Positions 1 to 8,417 of a stretch of DNA of 43,447 nt are shown piece after piece. This stretch comes from Micavibrio sp. UBA2705 (GTDB taxonomy: Bacteria; Pseudomonadota; Alphaproteobacteria; Micavibrionales; Micavibrionaceae): the NCBI GenBank assembly GCA_002354205.1, contig DELD01000012.1, forward strand, positions 1 to 43,447. Direction: 5' to 3'. A model generated the notes under the pieces. The model worked only from the letters and a program-made list of their open reading frames with translations. It was not told the DNA's origin and did not search any database. Each line of letters begins with the position of its first letter. Position 1 is the stretch's first letter. Made by a program: the position numbers and the translations under genes.

Positions 1-1
1 C

Positions 2-334
2 TTCAAAAAACGCGATGACCGCGGTTCGTTTGAAGGCCGTAAGCCATTTAAACGTGATGACGAGCGCAGCTTCGAAGGACGCAAGCCATCAAAACGCAGT
101 GATGAGCGCAGCTTTGATGACCGTAAATCTGGTAAGCCTTCATTTAAGAAGCGCGATGATCGTTCACTAGGCGGCGGTAAATCACGCTCGCATGAAGATG
201 GTTTCCAAAGCTTTGGCGACAGACCTGTAAAAAGAAAGAAGCCAATGGATAAGCCAGGCTTCTCAGGCAAGAAGAAAAAGAAAATGCAAAGCACTATGTC
301 ACAAAAGACATTGCGCATGAACAAAGCCGCATAA
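2..334 (+). CDS. C-terminal tail of a DEAD-box RNA helicase (5' end outside window)
   Basis: An open frame runs from the window edge to a TAA at 332-334. The visible 110 residues are a low-complexity basic tail with repeated units of the type F-[KE]-x-R-[DS]-D-[DE]-R and G-R-K-P, ending in a lysine-rich stretch and the sequence MNKAA. Such arginine/aspartate/lysine-rich tails follow the helicase core of RhlE-like DEAD-box RNA helicases and bind RNA non-specifically. No helicase motif is inside the window, so the assignment rests on tail composition only. Another RNA-binding protein with a basic tail is possible. A strong terminator follows 27 bases after the stop. Confidence 0.6.
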   Translation, partial: FKKRDDRGSFEGRKPFKRDDERSFEGRKPSKRSDERSFDDRKSGKPSFKKRDDRSLGGGKSRSHEDGFQSFGDRPVKRKKPMDKPGFSGKKKKKMQSTMSQKTLRMNKAA

Positions 335-360
335 GCGCGCTCTTGATAGACATTCAAAAA

Positions 361-387
361 AGCCCCTTAGCAATAAGGGGCTTTTTT
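361..387 (+). terminator. Rho-independent terminator after the helicase-tail gene
   Basis: A perfect 9-bp stem AGCCCCTTA / TAAGGGGCT with a GCAA loop is followed by a run of six T. It ends the transcript of the gene that stops at 334. Confidence 0.9.
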
Positions 388-437
388 ATATGCGGGTGAC
401 TTGCTTTTATAAACAGAAATCTGATAAAACATCCATC

Positions 438-590
438 ATGTTAGAAAAGCTTAAAAATATAAAAAAGTTTAAGAAACCGTCGAAGAATTTGTTCTGGGCG
501 TGGATCGCTTATCAAGCGATTAAGGGCACACTGACCACATCTTTGATATGGGTGCCGCTAATATTAGCTTGGCTGCACCATAAGGGATAA
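438..590 (+). CDS. small single-membrane-segment protein, 50 aa
   Basis: The 50-residue frame begins with a lysine-rich amphipathic stretch (MLEKLKNIKKFKKPSK) followed by an aromatic/hydrophobic segment that can cross the membrane once and a short HHKG tail. I chose the internal ATG at 438 because an upstream ATG at 390 lies directly on the preceding terminator and adds non-typical sequence. No clear Shine-Dalgarno is visible. The positive-inside start and hydrophobic stretch look like a real small membrane protein. Function is unknown. A minus-strand frame at 520-708 overlaps it and is judged a shadow. Confidence 0.45.
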   Translation: MLEKLKNIKKFKKPSKNLFWAWIAYQAIKGTLTTSLIWVPLILAWLHHKG

Positions 591-653
591 TTTGCGCCGC
601 TATGATGGTTTTCCACCCTCTCACCCCCCCTCTAAAAAGCGCCAAAATTTCGG

Positions 654-679
654 CAAAAAAAAGCCCCTGAGCGGGGGAA
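654..679 (-). terminator. Rho-independent terminator of the 61-aa minus-strand gene
   Basis: Read on the minus strand, a short CCCC/GGGG stem closing a CGCTCA-like loop is followed by eight T. It lies 47 bases past the stop of the small gene at 726-911. Confidence 0.7.
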
Positions 680-725
680 AGAAATTCTAACATCTTATCT
701 TTATTCATAAACGAAGGTCTTATAT

Positions 726-911
726 TTACTTGCTACACGCAAGGTCTATATAATCCGCAGCGCTGTTATCTGCTTTGCGCTGCTGACTATCTGCAATAAT
801 CTTCGCGCGTTCTTCTGGCGTTTTTGCTTCATTAATCGCACTACCAAAGCGGCGCACTAATTCAGCTTTTTCACGCTGTTCGTCTAACCAGTCTTCCATA
901 TCTAAGCTCAT
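726..911 (-). CDS. small charged hypothetical protein, 61 aa
   Basis: This 61-residue soluble protein is rich in Glu, Lys, Arg and Ala and probably helical, with no membrane segment. It is supported as a real gene by a consensus Shine-Dalgarno AGGAGG about 6 bases before the ATG and by its own terminator downstream. The N-terminus (MSLDMEDWLDEQ) and the central TPEERAK segment suggest a helical hairpin. I do not recognise the family. It is transcribed away from the TpsB gene, so the 209-base gap upstream should hold two divergent promoters. Confidence 0.7.
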   Translation of the reverse strand: MSLDMEDWLDEQREKAELVRRFGSAINEAKTPEERAKIIADSQQRKADNSAADYIDLACSK

Positions 912-1120
912 AAAAGCCTCCTGTGATAAGTTTCAATCTGTTTCGATTAAAGACAAAGTAATATAATTCTGGAAAATAGTCAAAGTTTTTAATAAAAACT
1001 CCGCTTAATCAATTTTTAAAAAACACGTGATTTATCTTGTTTAATTATTTATCATGCAATCTATAAAGTATGAATAATTTTAGCTCTTCTTATATTTCAT
1101 GAAGACAGTCTAGGTTTCAA

Positions 1121-2881
1121 ATGTCTCAATTCAAATCGGACCCAGTGCAGCCAAATACAATGCGTAAGTTAACTTTATGCGCGATGGCTTCGCTGATGAT
1201 CTGTGCATTGGGCGCAAATATGCCAGCCCACGCGCAAGTACCGCAAGCCGCGCAGGACATTGCTGACCCAAGCCGCATTAACGATCAGTTTCGCACCCCC
1301 GATGTTGCTTTGCAAGTCGGCTCGCCAATCGAAGCCCGTGAAGCCGACGTAGAAAAAGCACCCGCTGGCGCGGAAAATATTATGCTGACACTCAAAGAAC
1401 TAAAAATTTCTGGCGCAAGCGTCTACACGCAGGACTATTTAAAGTCATTCTACGCCGATAAGCTTGGCACAACACTCAGTTTGGCTGATATCTACGCTAT
1501 CGCAGCGCGACTGACCAAGCTTTATCGTGACGATAATTATGCGATTTCACGCGTTGTTGTTCCCGTGCAGACCATCGATAAAAAAGCAAGCATCATTAAA
1601 CTTGAAGTGGTCGAAGGCTTTATCAGCAACGTCACCCTACAAGGCGACAGCAAAGGCGTAGAGCTTAAACGTATTCGCCAATACGCAGAAAAAATCCAAG
1701 GTGTACAGCCTTTAAACATCAAAAAGCTTGAGCGTGTTTTATTACTGATTAACGACCTGCCGGGCGTACAGGCGCGCGCGATTATGACACAGTCTAACAC
1801 GGTCGCCAAAGCCAGTGACCTAACCCTTATTATTGAGCGCAAGAAATGGGATGGTCTTGTTTCTTATGACACGCATGGTAGCCGCTATATAGGCCCGCAT
1901 CAACTTGTTGGCGCTTCGTCCTTTAATTCATGGCTTGGCCTGAATGAGCGCTTCACAATACAGAGCGCCTATGCCCCAGGTCACGATTTTGACCCTGAAC
2001 TTCTTTATGGCTCAGCCCATTTTGAGCAGCCCATCAACAAACACGGGACATGGTTGAAATTCTTCTTAAGCAAGACAAATACCAAACCGGGTTTTGACCT
2101 TGAACAATTTGACGTTAAAGGCAATTCAACATTCGGCGAAATTAAACTTGTGCATCCATTAATTCGTACACGTAATTATAATTGGTATACAGACCTTGCC
2201 TTTGATTGGCGCGATGCCGACAGCCAAAACAATGTTGAACCAACACGCAAAGACCGTATTCGCGCCTTGCGCCTTGGTACAAACATTGATTTTCTTGATA
2301 CTCTTTTTAAAGCGGGTGTAAACTCAATCAGTATGAAATACTCGCGCGGTATAAATGTGATGGGCGCAAGCGAGAAAGATAACGCAAATTTAAGCCGTCA
2401 GTTCGGCGATCCCGAATTTTCAAAATTCGAAGCGGAGCTTCAACGCTTACAAAGACTAACCACAAAATGGAATCTTCTTGCCGCTGTCAAAGGTCAGCTC
2501 ACTAATGGCGCGCAATTAAGCTCTGAAGAATTTGGTGTGGGTGGTGTGAATATTGGCCGCGGCTTTGATAGCTCTGAGATTGTCGGTGATGAAGGTTTTG
2601 CTGGTAAGGTTGAACTTCAATGGCGCACCCCGTACCAAATCCCCGTATTTGACAGCTACCAACTTTATGGTTTTTATGATTATGGCCGCGTATGGAATGA
2701 CGATGCGACAACAAAAGACCTTGAACGTGAAAGCCTTGCTTCTGCCGGCATCGGTATTAGCGGCACAATTAACGAGAAAACATCACTCGGCATGATCCTC
2801 GCCTACCCATTAACGCGCGAAGTGCAAACACAGCGTGATGACAGCCCGCGCTTTTATTTCTCACTGAGCCGTAAATTTTAA
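1121..2881 (+). CDS. ShlB/FhaC/HecB-type two-partner-secretion outer-membrane transporter (TpsB)
   Basis: TpsB proteins form an outer-membrane beta-barrel that exports a large TpsA partner. Visible order: signal peptide (a basic MRKLTLC start, hydrophobic core and AHA-Q cleavage region, residues about 14-39), a POTRA_2-type domain at about 85-160 (LKISGASVYT to the VEGFISNV segment), then a ShlB-type barrel to the C-terminal Phe. The region around residue 500 (GGVNIGRGFDSSE) matches the conserved V-R-G-[FY] loop area of this superfamily, though with GRGF instead of VRGY. The length of 586 aa is normal. Two starts are possible, 1121 or 1160. The latter begins at the classical signal peptide, and neither has a strong Shine-Dalgarno. 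No TpsA gene lies on either side. Confidence 0.85.
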   Translation: MSQFKSDPVQPNTMRKLTLCAMASLMICALGANMPAHAQVPQAAQDIADPSRINDQFRTPDVALQVGSPIEAREADVEKAPAGAENIMLTLKELKISGASVYTQDYLKSFYADKLGTTLSLADIYAIAARLTKLYRDDNYAISRVVVPVQTIDKKASIIKLEVVEGFISNVTLQGDSKGVELKRIRQYAEKIQGVQPLNIKKLERVLLLINDLPGVQARAIMTQSNTVAKASDLTLIIERKKWDGLVSYDTHGSRYIGPHQLVGASSFNSWLGLNERFTIQSAYAPGHDFDPELLYGSAHFEQPINKHGTWLKFFLSKTNTKPGFDLEQFDVKGNSTFGEIKLVHPLIRTRNYNWYTDLAFDWRDADSQNNVEPTRKDRIRALRLGTNIDFLDTLFKAGVNSISMKYSRGINVMGASEKDNANLSRQFGDPEFSKFEAELQRLQRLTTKWNLLAAVKGQLTNGAQLSSEEFGVGGVNIGRGFDSSEIVGDEGFAGKVELQWRTPYQIPVFDSYQLYGFYDYGRVWNDDATTKDLERESLASAGIGISGTINEKTSLGMILAYPLTREVQTQRDDSPRFYFSLSRKF

Positions 2882-2892
2882 ATTCCCTAAAG

Positions 2893-2910
2893 GCCGCCAA
2901 AGGAGGCGGC
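2893..2910 (+). other. GC-rich hairpin after tpsB-like gene
   Basis: A perfect GCCGCC / GGCGGC 6-bp stem sits between the TpsB stop and the TerB-like start. It has no T-tract, so it is more likely an mRNA-processing or attenuation hairpin than an intrinsic terminator. Confidence 0.4.
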
Positions 2911-2965
2911 ACTATTACAAACCATTACACCATCCCACTATATTCTCAACAAGGAACACTCCATA

Positions 2966-3466
2966 ATGTTAGACAAAATTATAAAATTCTTAGGAATCAA
3001 AGCCGAAGATAGAGAACATCCGAACACAGGGCCAGATAGCCCGCTACATATGGCCGCAGCGGCTTTACTTGTCCATGTCTCACTAAGCCATAATGGTTTC
3101 AGCCCTGAAGAGCGCATCGTCGCGATTGAGACCTTGAAAGATCATTTCCACTTAAATGATGAAAAAGCAGAGCATATCCTTAAACGCGCCACCGTTTTTG
3201 AAGAAAACGCCATTGACTTGCACAGCTTCACCCGCGTCATTAACGACCATTTAGAACAAGATGGCCGCCAAGATATTATTCGCTTCCTTTGGCGCATTGC
3301 TTTTGCAGATAATCACCTTGATGGTTTAGAGGAAGATGCGGTGAAGAAAATTGCTGATTTGCTTGGCGTTTCAACGCGTGACCGCGTTTTGCTTAAGCAG
3401 TCTGTTGGTATTGATCACCTCAACCTTGCCAAGCGCCGCAAACCAAGTGACGAGCCTAAAGATTAA
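2966..3466 (+). CDS. TerB-like domain protein
   Basis: The 166-residue all-helical protein has the organisation of the TerB/DUF533-like fold: a helix starting PLHMAAAALLVHVSLSHNG, acidic turns (FSPEER, FADNHLDGLEEDAVKK) and the paired acidic loops typical of the family. Family members are cytoplasmic or membrane-associated metal-binding helical proteins linked to stress; the biochemical role is poorly defined. AAGGAA about 9 bases upstream supports the ATG. It lies 84 bases downstream of the TpsB gene on the same strand and its 3' end overlaps the convergent ArsC-like gene by 11 bases. Confidence 0.75.
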   Translation: MLDKIIKFLGIKAEDREHPNTGPDSPLHMAAAALLVHVSLSHNGFSPEERIVAIETLKDHFHLNDEKAEHILKRATVFEENAIDLHSFTRVINDHLEQDGRQDIIRFLWRIAFADNHLDGLEEDAVKKIADLLGVSTRDRVLLKQSVGIDHLNLAKRRKPSDEPKD

Positions 3467-3812
3467 AAAGCGCTGCATAACGCTCCGGCGAAAAGCCTAA
3501 TGTCACCGTGCCATCACTCGTAACCAAAAGCGGACGTTTGAGGATTGAAGGATTCTCCAACGCCACGGCGAGCGCCTGCGCATCATTCATAGAAGCTTTT
3601 ACCTCATCTGGCAATTTACGCCATGTCAGGCCGCGCTTATTAAGCACGTTTTCCCAGCCATGCGCCGCCAAAGCTTGGTCAAAAGCATCGCGATGCAAAC
3701 CAGATTCTTTATAATCATAAAAATCATAATCCACATCATGCGCACGGAGCCATTTAAGCGCCTTTTGCATTGTATCGCAGTTTTTTATACCGCAAATTAG
3801 AACTTTACTCAT
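3456..3812 (-). CDS. ArsC/Spx family reductase, YffB type
   Basis: This 118-aa thioredoxin-fold protein carries the IKNCDTM motif close to the N-terminus, the hallmark of the YffB subgroup of the ArsC family, plus the conserved [LI]KRPL-[LV] segment and the C-terminal GFSPERY motif. YffB-type proteins are thought to be glutathione-dependent thiol reductases rather than true arsenate reductases. The single N-terminal Cys pair region and the lack of ars neighbours fit that. It starts 2 bases from the end of the RoxA-like gene and is almost certainly cotranscribed with it. Confidence 0.85.
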   Translation of the reverse strand: MSKVLICGIKNCDTMQKALKWLRAHDVDYDFYDYKESGLHRDAFDQALAAHGWENVLNKRGLTWRKLPDEVKASMNDAQALAVALENPSILKRPLLVTSDGTVTLGFSPERYAALFNL

Positions 3813-3813
3813 C

Positions 3814-5004
3814 TCAGACCTCTTCTAAATAATATTTGTTATACAGCGCCGTAACAAAGCCGCCGATCTTTGCCCAACCACCATGCGCTTCCGCCATATC
3901 CCACGACAATACAGATCCGCTTTCAAGATCTGAAATCAGCGCCCGCATAGCGCCATCAAGTGCGACTTTCTCGCCATAAAGCGCCATATCTTGAATCTGC
4001 TTTGTGCCGTCCGTAATCAGCGCCGCCTTCGCAAAAGGCGCACAAGCAAATTTAGCGCCATTTTGCAGCACTTTCTCTAGCTCATTCTTATCAAGAGCAT
4101 CATCACTGCGCGCGCTTACATCATCGCGGTCCGCATGGGTCGGTAAGGAGAAATACTGCGCTAACCACTGCGCAAAACCAGCACCTTCAAGCGCCGCCCC
4201 CAGCGCATCTTTTATGGTCGACACTGCCGCGCCGTCAATGCAGCGCCCCGCGCTTTGTGCATTTAAATTTTGCCCGACATAGCGTGGGTTCGCAGCGTCA
4301 TCTTGCTGTTCTAAATACTGGCCATATTCAACCATTAATTCTGAAATTTTTGGCCCCAAGAAACCAACAGAAAACGTCATCGCAGGTTCAAGGGTTACAC
4401 CTTCATGAGCAAAATGCGGCGGAATATAAATAACGTCGCCCATTTCCACCTCATAGCTTTCCCCCACAAAACCATCTTGTAAAACCAAATGTTTATCATT
4501 TTTAATCATTTGCGCTTGGCGCAACGCGCTTTGCCCTACGCGCCAACGCCGCCTACCCTGCCCTTGTACCAAAAACACATGATAACTGTCTGTATGCGGC
4601 CCTACGCTGCCGCCAGTGGCTGAATAGCTAATCATGATATCATCCATGAGCCAGCGCGGCGCAAAATTAAACGCATTGAGCAAAGCCGCAGTCTCGGTGT
4701 GGTATTGTTCGACATTTTGGACGAGCAAGCTCCAATCACGCGTGCCTAAACCATCAAAATCCTCTGGCGAGAACGGGCCGTGCTTACAATCCCATGCGCC
4801 GCGTGCTTCATCGCCATCATCATCATGCAGCGTAGAAATTATCCGCGAGCGTACATCTTCTTCCAAAGAAAGCGCCGCGAGCTCATCGCCATCAATGAGC
4901 CCTTCAAAAACAGAGCTTTCAATTGCCCCGCGTACAACAAAGGCGCGCTTACCCCAGTAATTTTGATAAAAATCATCAATCGCAGGAAATTTATCTAATA
5001 TCAT
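3814..5004 (-). CDS. roxA: cupin/JmjC ribosomal oxygenase, RoxA/YcfD type (50S L16 arginine hydroxylase family)
   Basis: RoxA (YcfD) is a 2-oxoglutarate/Fe(II) dioxygenase that hydroxylates an arginine of ribosomal protein L16. The 396-residue protein shows the family signature VGPHTDSYHVFLVQG, giving iron ligands His137 and Asp139, followed by GRRRWRVG and the second-strand motif GDVIYIPPHFAHEG with His200 as the likely third ligand. The C-terminal third fits the dimerisation/winged-helix part, slightly longer than the E. coli enzyme. An AAGG-like site precedes the ATG. It heads a two-gene minus-strand unit with the YffB-type reductase and is divergent from greB. Confidence 0.88.
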   Translation of the reverse strand: MILDKFPAIDDFYQNYWGKRAFVVRGAIESSVFEGLIDGDELAALSLEEDVRSRIISTLHDDDGDEARGAWDCKHGPFSPEDFDGLGTRDWSLLVQNVEQYHTETAALLNAFNFAPRWLMDDIMISYSATGGSVGPHTDSYHVFLVQGQGRRRWRVGQSALRQAQMIKNDKHLVLQDGFVGESYEVEMGDVIYIPPHFAHEGVTLEPAMTFSVGFLGPKISELMVEYGQYLEQQDDAANPRYVGQNLNAQSAGRCIDGAAVSTIKDALGAALEGAGFAQWLAQYFSLPTHADRDDVSARSDDALDKNELEKVLQNGAKFACAPFAKAALITDGTKQIQDMALYGEKVALDGAMRALISDLESGSVLSWDMAEAHGGWAKIGGFVTALYNKYYLEEV

Positions 5005-5101
5005 CTTATGCGCCTTTGCAAAATATCTGTTTAATTCTGTCGCGGCCTCTTATATAAATCAACTATCGCAACATATATTAACGTTACTGTATAAACCAGC
5101 C

Positions 5102-5611
5102 ATGACAAAAAACAACCCTAGCACACCGCAGCAGCCACATTACATGACCCCAAATGGCTATGCCACTTTGGAAAAAGAGCTCTATTGGCTGTTACATGAT
5201 GAACGCCCAAGAATAACTGATATTGTGTCATGGGCGGCGGGTAATGGAGACCGCTCTGAAAATGGTGATTATATTTACAACAAAAAACGCCTGCGTGAGA
5301 TTGACCGCCGCGTGCGTTACCTAACAAAAAAGCTTGAAAACACCGTGATCGTCAACCCGCGTGAGCAGCAAAACCTTAAACGCGTTTTCTTCGGCGCGAA
5401 AGTCACCTATGCCCGCGAAGATGATAGCGAAGTAACCGTACATCTGGTTAATGTCGATGAAGCTAATTTTGAAAAAGGAAAAATCAATTGGCTCTCCCCT
5501 GTCGGCAAAGCCCTAATGAAGGCTGAAATTGGCGATATCGTCAAAGTCCGCACCGATAATGGGAGAGAAGAAATTGAAATTCTTGATATCTCCTACCCGC
5601 TGGATGATTAA
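5102..5611 (+). CDS. greB: transcription elongation factor GreB
   Basis: GreB binds in the RNA polymerase secondary channel and stimulates cleavage of backtracked RNA. The 169-residue frame has the N-terminal coiled-coil with the acidic tip GDRSENGDY (Asp50, Glu53), the GreB-type KRLREIDRRVRYL helix, and the C-terminal FKBP-like domain ending in the GD-I-V-[KE]-V-[RT] and EI-[EL]-DI segments. The ATG at 5102 has no Shine-Dalgarno. A TATAAA at 5090-5095 would place the transcription start at or next to this ATG, so the mRNA may be leaderless. An internal ATG at 5144 is a less likely alternative. It is convergent with the histidine kinase gene, with 13 bases between stops. Confidence 0.93.
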   Translation: MTKNNPSTPQQPHYMTPNGYATLEKELYWLLHDERPRITDIVSWAAGNGDRSENGDYIYNKKRLREIDRRVRYLTKKLENTVIVNPREQQNLKRVFFGAKVTYAREDDSEVTVHLVNVDEANFEKGKINWLSPVGKALMKAEIGDIVKVRTDNGREEIEILDISYPLDD

Positions 5612-5624
5612 AGCTTATCGCACA

Positions 5625-8336
5625 TTAGAGCAGCGGCAAGGTCAGTTTAAAAATAGAGCCTTTTTCAGGCTGTTCAAACACCAAATCACCACCAAGAATC
5701 CCCGCGCTTTTCTTCATCATATACAGGCCAAGACCTGACCCATAGGACACTTTAGGATGGAAACGCTTAAACATGCCAAATAAGTCAGCTTGATTTTCTT
5801 TCGGTACGCCAAGACCGTTATCTTCCACCGCAATCACCAGCGCGCCGCGCTGCACATTTGCTGATATACGCACATATGCGCCTCCTTGCTCTGGGTCGCG
5901 ATATTTAACCGCATTGGACAGCATGTTTTCAATTATCAGCGCCAAACGTCCACGCTTGACCTTAATAAGGTCGTTATAGGCAATGTCTTTTTCTAATGAG
6001 ACTTGCTCAAAGCCATCCATATATTGCAGCTTTTCCACCGCGTCATCAACCAAAGCCGATATATTGACTTCAACCTCGGCTTCCTGCGCATTCTTGGTTT
6101 CTGTCAACACCAAAATATCGTCAATCAAGACTTCTAATTTCTGCAAAGATGTCAGCGCCATGCCCACACATTTTTCAGCCTGCTCTGCATTGCTTTTTGC
6201 AAGCGCATCACCAGCCATAGACAGTAATTTCGTCGAAGAAACCAGCGGAGAGCGTAAATCATGCGATGTCCGGTAAGCGAACTCTTCTAACTCCGCATTG
6301 GTTTCAGAAAGCTCTTCAATCAGCTTTTCGCGTTCCGTAACATCACGTGAGAGCCCTAAAATGAACTTCTGCCCATCGGCATTTTCAAAGCATATTTTTT
6401 GCGTGTGCAAACTACGCACAGCCCCATCAGGGAAGGTGATGTTTTCGATTGTCTCTGATGACCCTTCACGGAAGGCTTTGCGATCAAGCGCTGTAAACTC
6501 CGCATAGTCTTCAACCGAGAACCCTTCATCACTGCCGCTACCAATCACGCTATCTCTTTGGTCTTCTGGATAGGCATTAATAAAGGCGGCATTGGCTTCA
6601 ACAATACGCAAGTTTTCATCTTTGACAAACACAAAGTCTGGGTTGTTACGCATAATCAGTTCAAGAAATGCGCGCGCATCTTCGGTTTCTTTTGTTTTCT
6701 TTTCAACAAGGCGTTCGACAATATCCGTACGCGCCGTCACCATAAACATAAACAAGCTGACAAACCCCGCACAGGCAAGCCCGCCAGAAAGCACCAGCCA
6801 GATCAACCACCCCGCATTTTCATGTGCGGTCGGCTTTTGAATAAAATCTAAACGCCAGCGCCGCCCTGCGACCTGATATTCACGTGATGTGCGCAGTTGA
6901 TAATCATAAACCGTTGGCGGCGTTTGCAATTCTTTAAAATCTGGGCTACGCGAATCATATAAAACCTGCGCCGCGCCCTCACCTTGCGTGACATCAAACA
7001 GCACCACATCCATCCCATGCTCATCAGCGCTGCGCCGCGTCGCCGCCATCATTTGCGGCAAGGTAAAGATGCCGTTACAATAACCAATAAGGCTTGCGCG
7101 GCGCTGTGCAAGGCTGACCGCGCGTACATCTTGTGAATACACAGGGAAATAAAGGATAAACCCATTTTGCTGTTCAGCCTGCACAATGGAAAATATCGGC
7201 GTTGCGACAACCTCCCCCGTATCACGCGCTTGATCAAGCAAAGTAATTCGAGCAGCACCGACTACAGGGTCAAGCCCATAAACGTCCAAGCCATGGGCGC
7301 GCGCATTTTTATCATAAGGCTCAACATAAGCGATAGGGAAATAGATATCGCGCCGCTCAGAAACACCTAATTCACCAATGGATACGCGGCGCATAATATT
7401 AAAACCATCGTAGCCTTGCAAACGAATCGTTTGTTCAAAAACATCGCGGCTTGCGCCATCCACTTTAGGAATCCATGACAGGCCATATATACCGCGCCCA
7501 TCACGTAAAAAACGCTCCGTAAACAGTTTGAACTCTTCCGCTGATATATATTCAGATGCGCTGATAAAGCGTTCATTCGCGCGCAACACATCCACCGACG
7601 AATTCATTTCCCGCTGCAATATCCCAGCGACATCAACCGCATCTTTATTAAACACTTCTAGGCGTTTACGGTATTCATATTGCTCTGTGACCACAAAAAC
7701 ATACATCACAGCCGCCAAAACTATAAGCAAAATGGTGGATATTGTAATGCGGCGCATACGGCTGACACTCACATCACCATCTTTGGGGGTGAACAGCAGT
7801 AAGAAAATCGGCGTAAAAATCAGCACACCGAAAACATCTCCAGCCCACCACGTGAAAATATTAACTGGCAAACTTTCTAGGCTTGCAAATCCCGCAGCAT
7901 AAAGCACGAAATTGCCCCAAAGCGCATTAACCAAGCAAGCAATAACCCCACCAAGAATAATAATAGCCAGAGCATCCTTAAGCTCTTCTATCGCGCTCGG
8001 CAAACGCACAAATTGGCGCACCAGCAAACAGCCAACCACAGCCTGCAGCGCTGCGCCAAAGCCAATCGACGCTGCCGTAGCAAGCGCCTGCACGTCAATA
8101 ACGTCATAGTGATATAATGAGGTCCCAATCGCGCCAAAGAAAATTGCCGGCGCATATTTGATACCTTTTAGCATCAACACAGCCAAAGCAATGCCCGCCG
8201 GCGGCCAAATAACCGCTGATTGCGATGGCGGTACAGTCAGTAAAAGGCCAGCCCGCCCCGACAGATAATACAGCACGGTAATCATCACCGCACAAAACAA
8301 ATACTGCCCACAAATTTTAAGGAATAAATTATTCAT
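5625..8336 (-). CDS. membrane sensor histidine kinase, MASE1-CHASE-PAS-HisKA-HATPase
   Basis: Domain order is visible in the protein. A MASE1 membrane region comes first (residues 1 to about 190, with the family's AVIWPPAGIA motif and NALWGNF segment). A further membrane segment leads into a periplasmic CHASE domain (about 220-440), and a second anchor follows near residue 510. A PAS domain (NNPDFVFVKDENLRIVEAN) ends in an LSRDVTERE exit. HisKA has SHDLRSP with the phosphorylatable His near residue 690, and the HATPase has N (NMLSNAVKY), G1 (DNGLGVP) and G2 (GSGLGLY) boxes. No receiver domain or response regulator is adjacent. The start is uncertain: an in-frame ATG exists at 8405, but MASE1 begins at 8336. 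It follows the sulfatase gene closely and may be cotranscribed. Confidence 0.9.
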   Translation of the reverse strand: MNNLFLKICGQYLFCAVMITVLYYLSGRAGLLLTVPPSQSAVIWPPAGIALAVLMLKGIKYAPAIFFGAIGTSLYHYDVIDVQALATAASIGFGAALQAVVGCLLVRQFVRLPSAIEELKDALAIIILGGVIACLVNALWGNFVLYAAGFASLESLPVNIFTWWAGDVFGVLIFTPIFLLLFTPKDGDVSVSRMRRITISTILLIVLAAVMYVFVVTEQYEYRKRLEVFNKDAVDVAGILQREMNSSVDVLRANERFISASEYISAEEFKLFTERFLRDGRGIYGLSWIPKVDGASRDVFEQTIRLQGYDGFNIMRRVSIGELGVSERRDIYFPIAYVEPYDKNARAHGLDVYGLDPVVGAARITLLDQARDTGEVVATPIFSIVQAEQQNGFILYFPVYSQDVRAVSLAQRRASLIGYCNGIFTLPQMMAATRRSADEHGMDVVLFDVTQGEGAAQVLYDSRSPDFKELQTPPTVYDYQLRTSREYQVAGRRWRLDFIQKPTAHENAGWLIWLVLSGGLACAGFVSLFMFMVTARTDIVERLVEKKTKETEDARAFLELIMRNNPDFVFVKDENLRIVEANAAFINAYPEDQRDSVIGSGSDEGFSVEDYAEFTALDRKAFREGSSETIENITFPDGAVRSLHTQKICFENADGQKFILGLSRDVTEREKLIEELSETNAELEEFAYRTSHDLRSPLVSSTKLLSMAGDALAKSNAEQAEKCVGMALTSLQKLEVLIDDILVLTETKNAQEAEVEVNISALVDDAVEKLQYMDGFEQVSLEKDIAYNDLIKVKRGRLALIIENMLSNAVKYRDPEQGGAYVRISANVQRGALVIAVEDNGLGVPKENQADLFGMFKRFHPKVSYGSGLGLYMMKKSAGILGGDLVFEQPEKGSIFKLTLPLL

Positions 8337-8417
8337 GACATCTAATATAATATATAAGCGCAAATATTTACAGCGTAACTTCTGATAATTTAATGGCATA
8401 GCCATAAAAAAACAATG

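Noticed and set aside
2..250. Repeated 30-60-base units that resemble a short tandem repeat array
   Set aside because: They are in frame and encode the degenerate basic tail of a helicase; units vary in length and sequence, so not CRISPR or a DNA-level repeat.
520..708. 62-aa minus-strand frame
   Set aside because: It overlaps the more protein-like plus-strand small gene and runs through the terminator hairpin of the 61-aa gene; no ribosome site.
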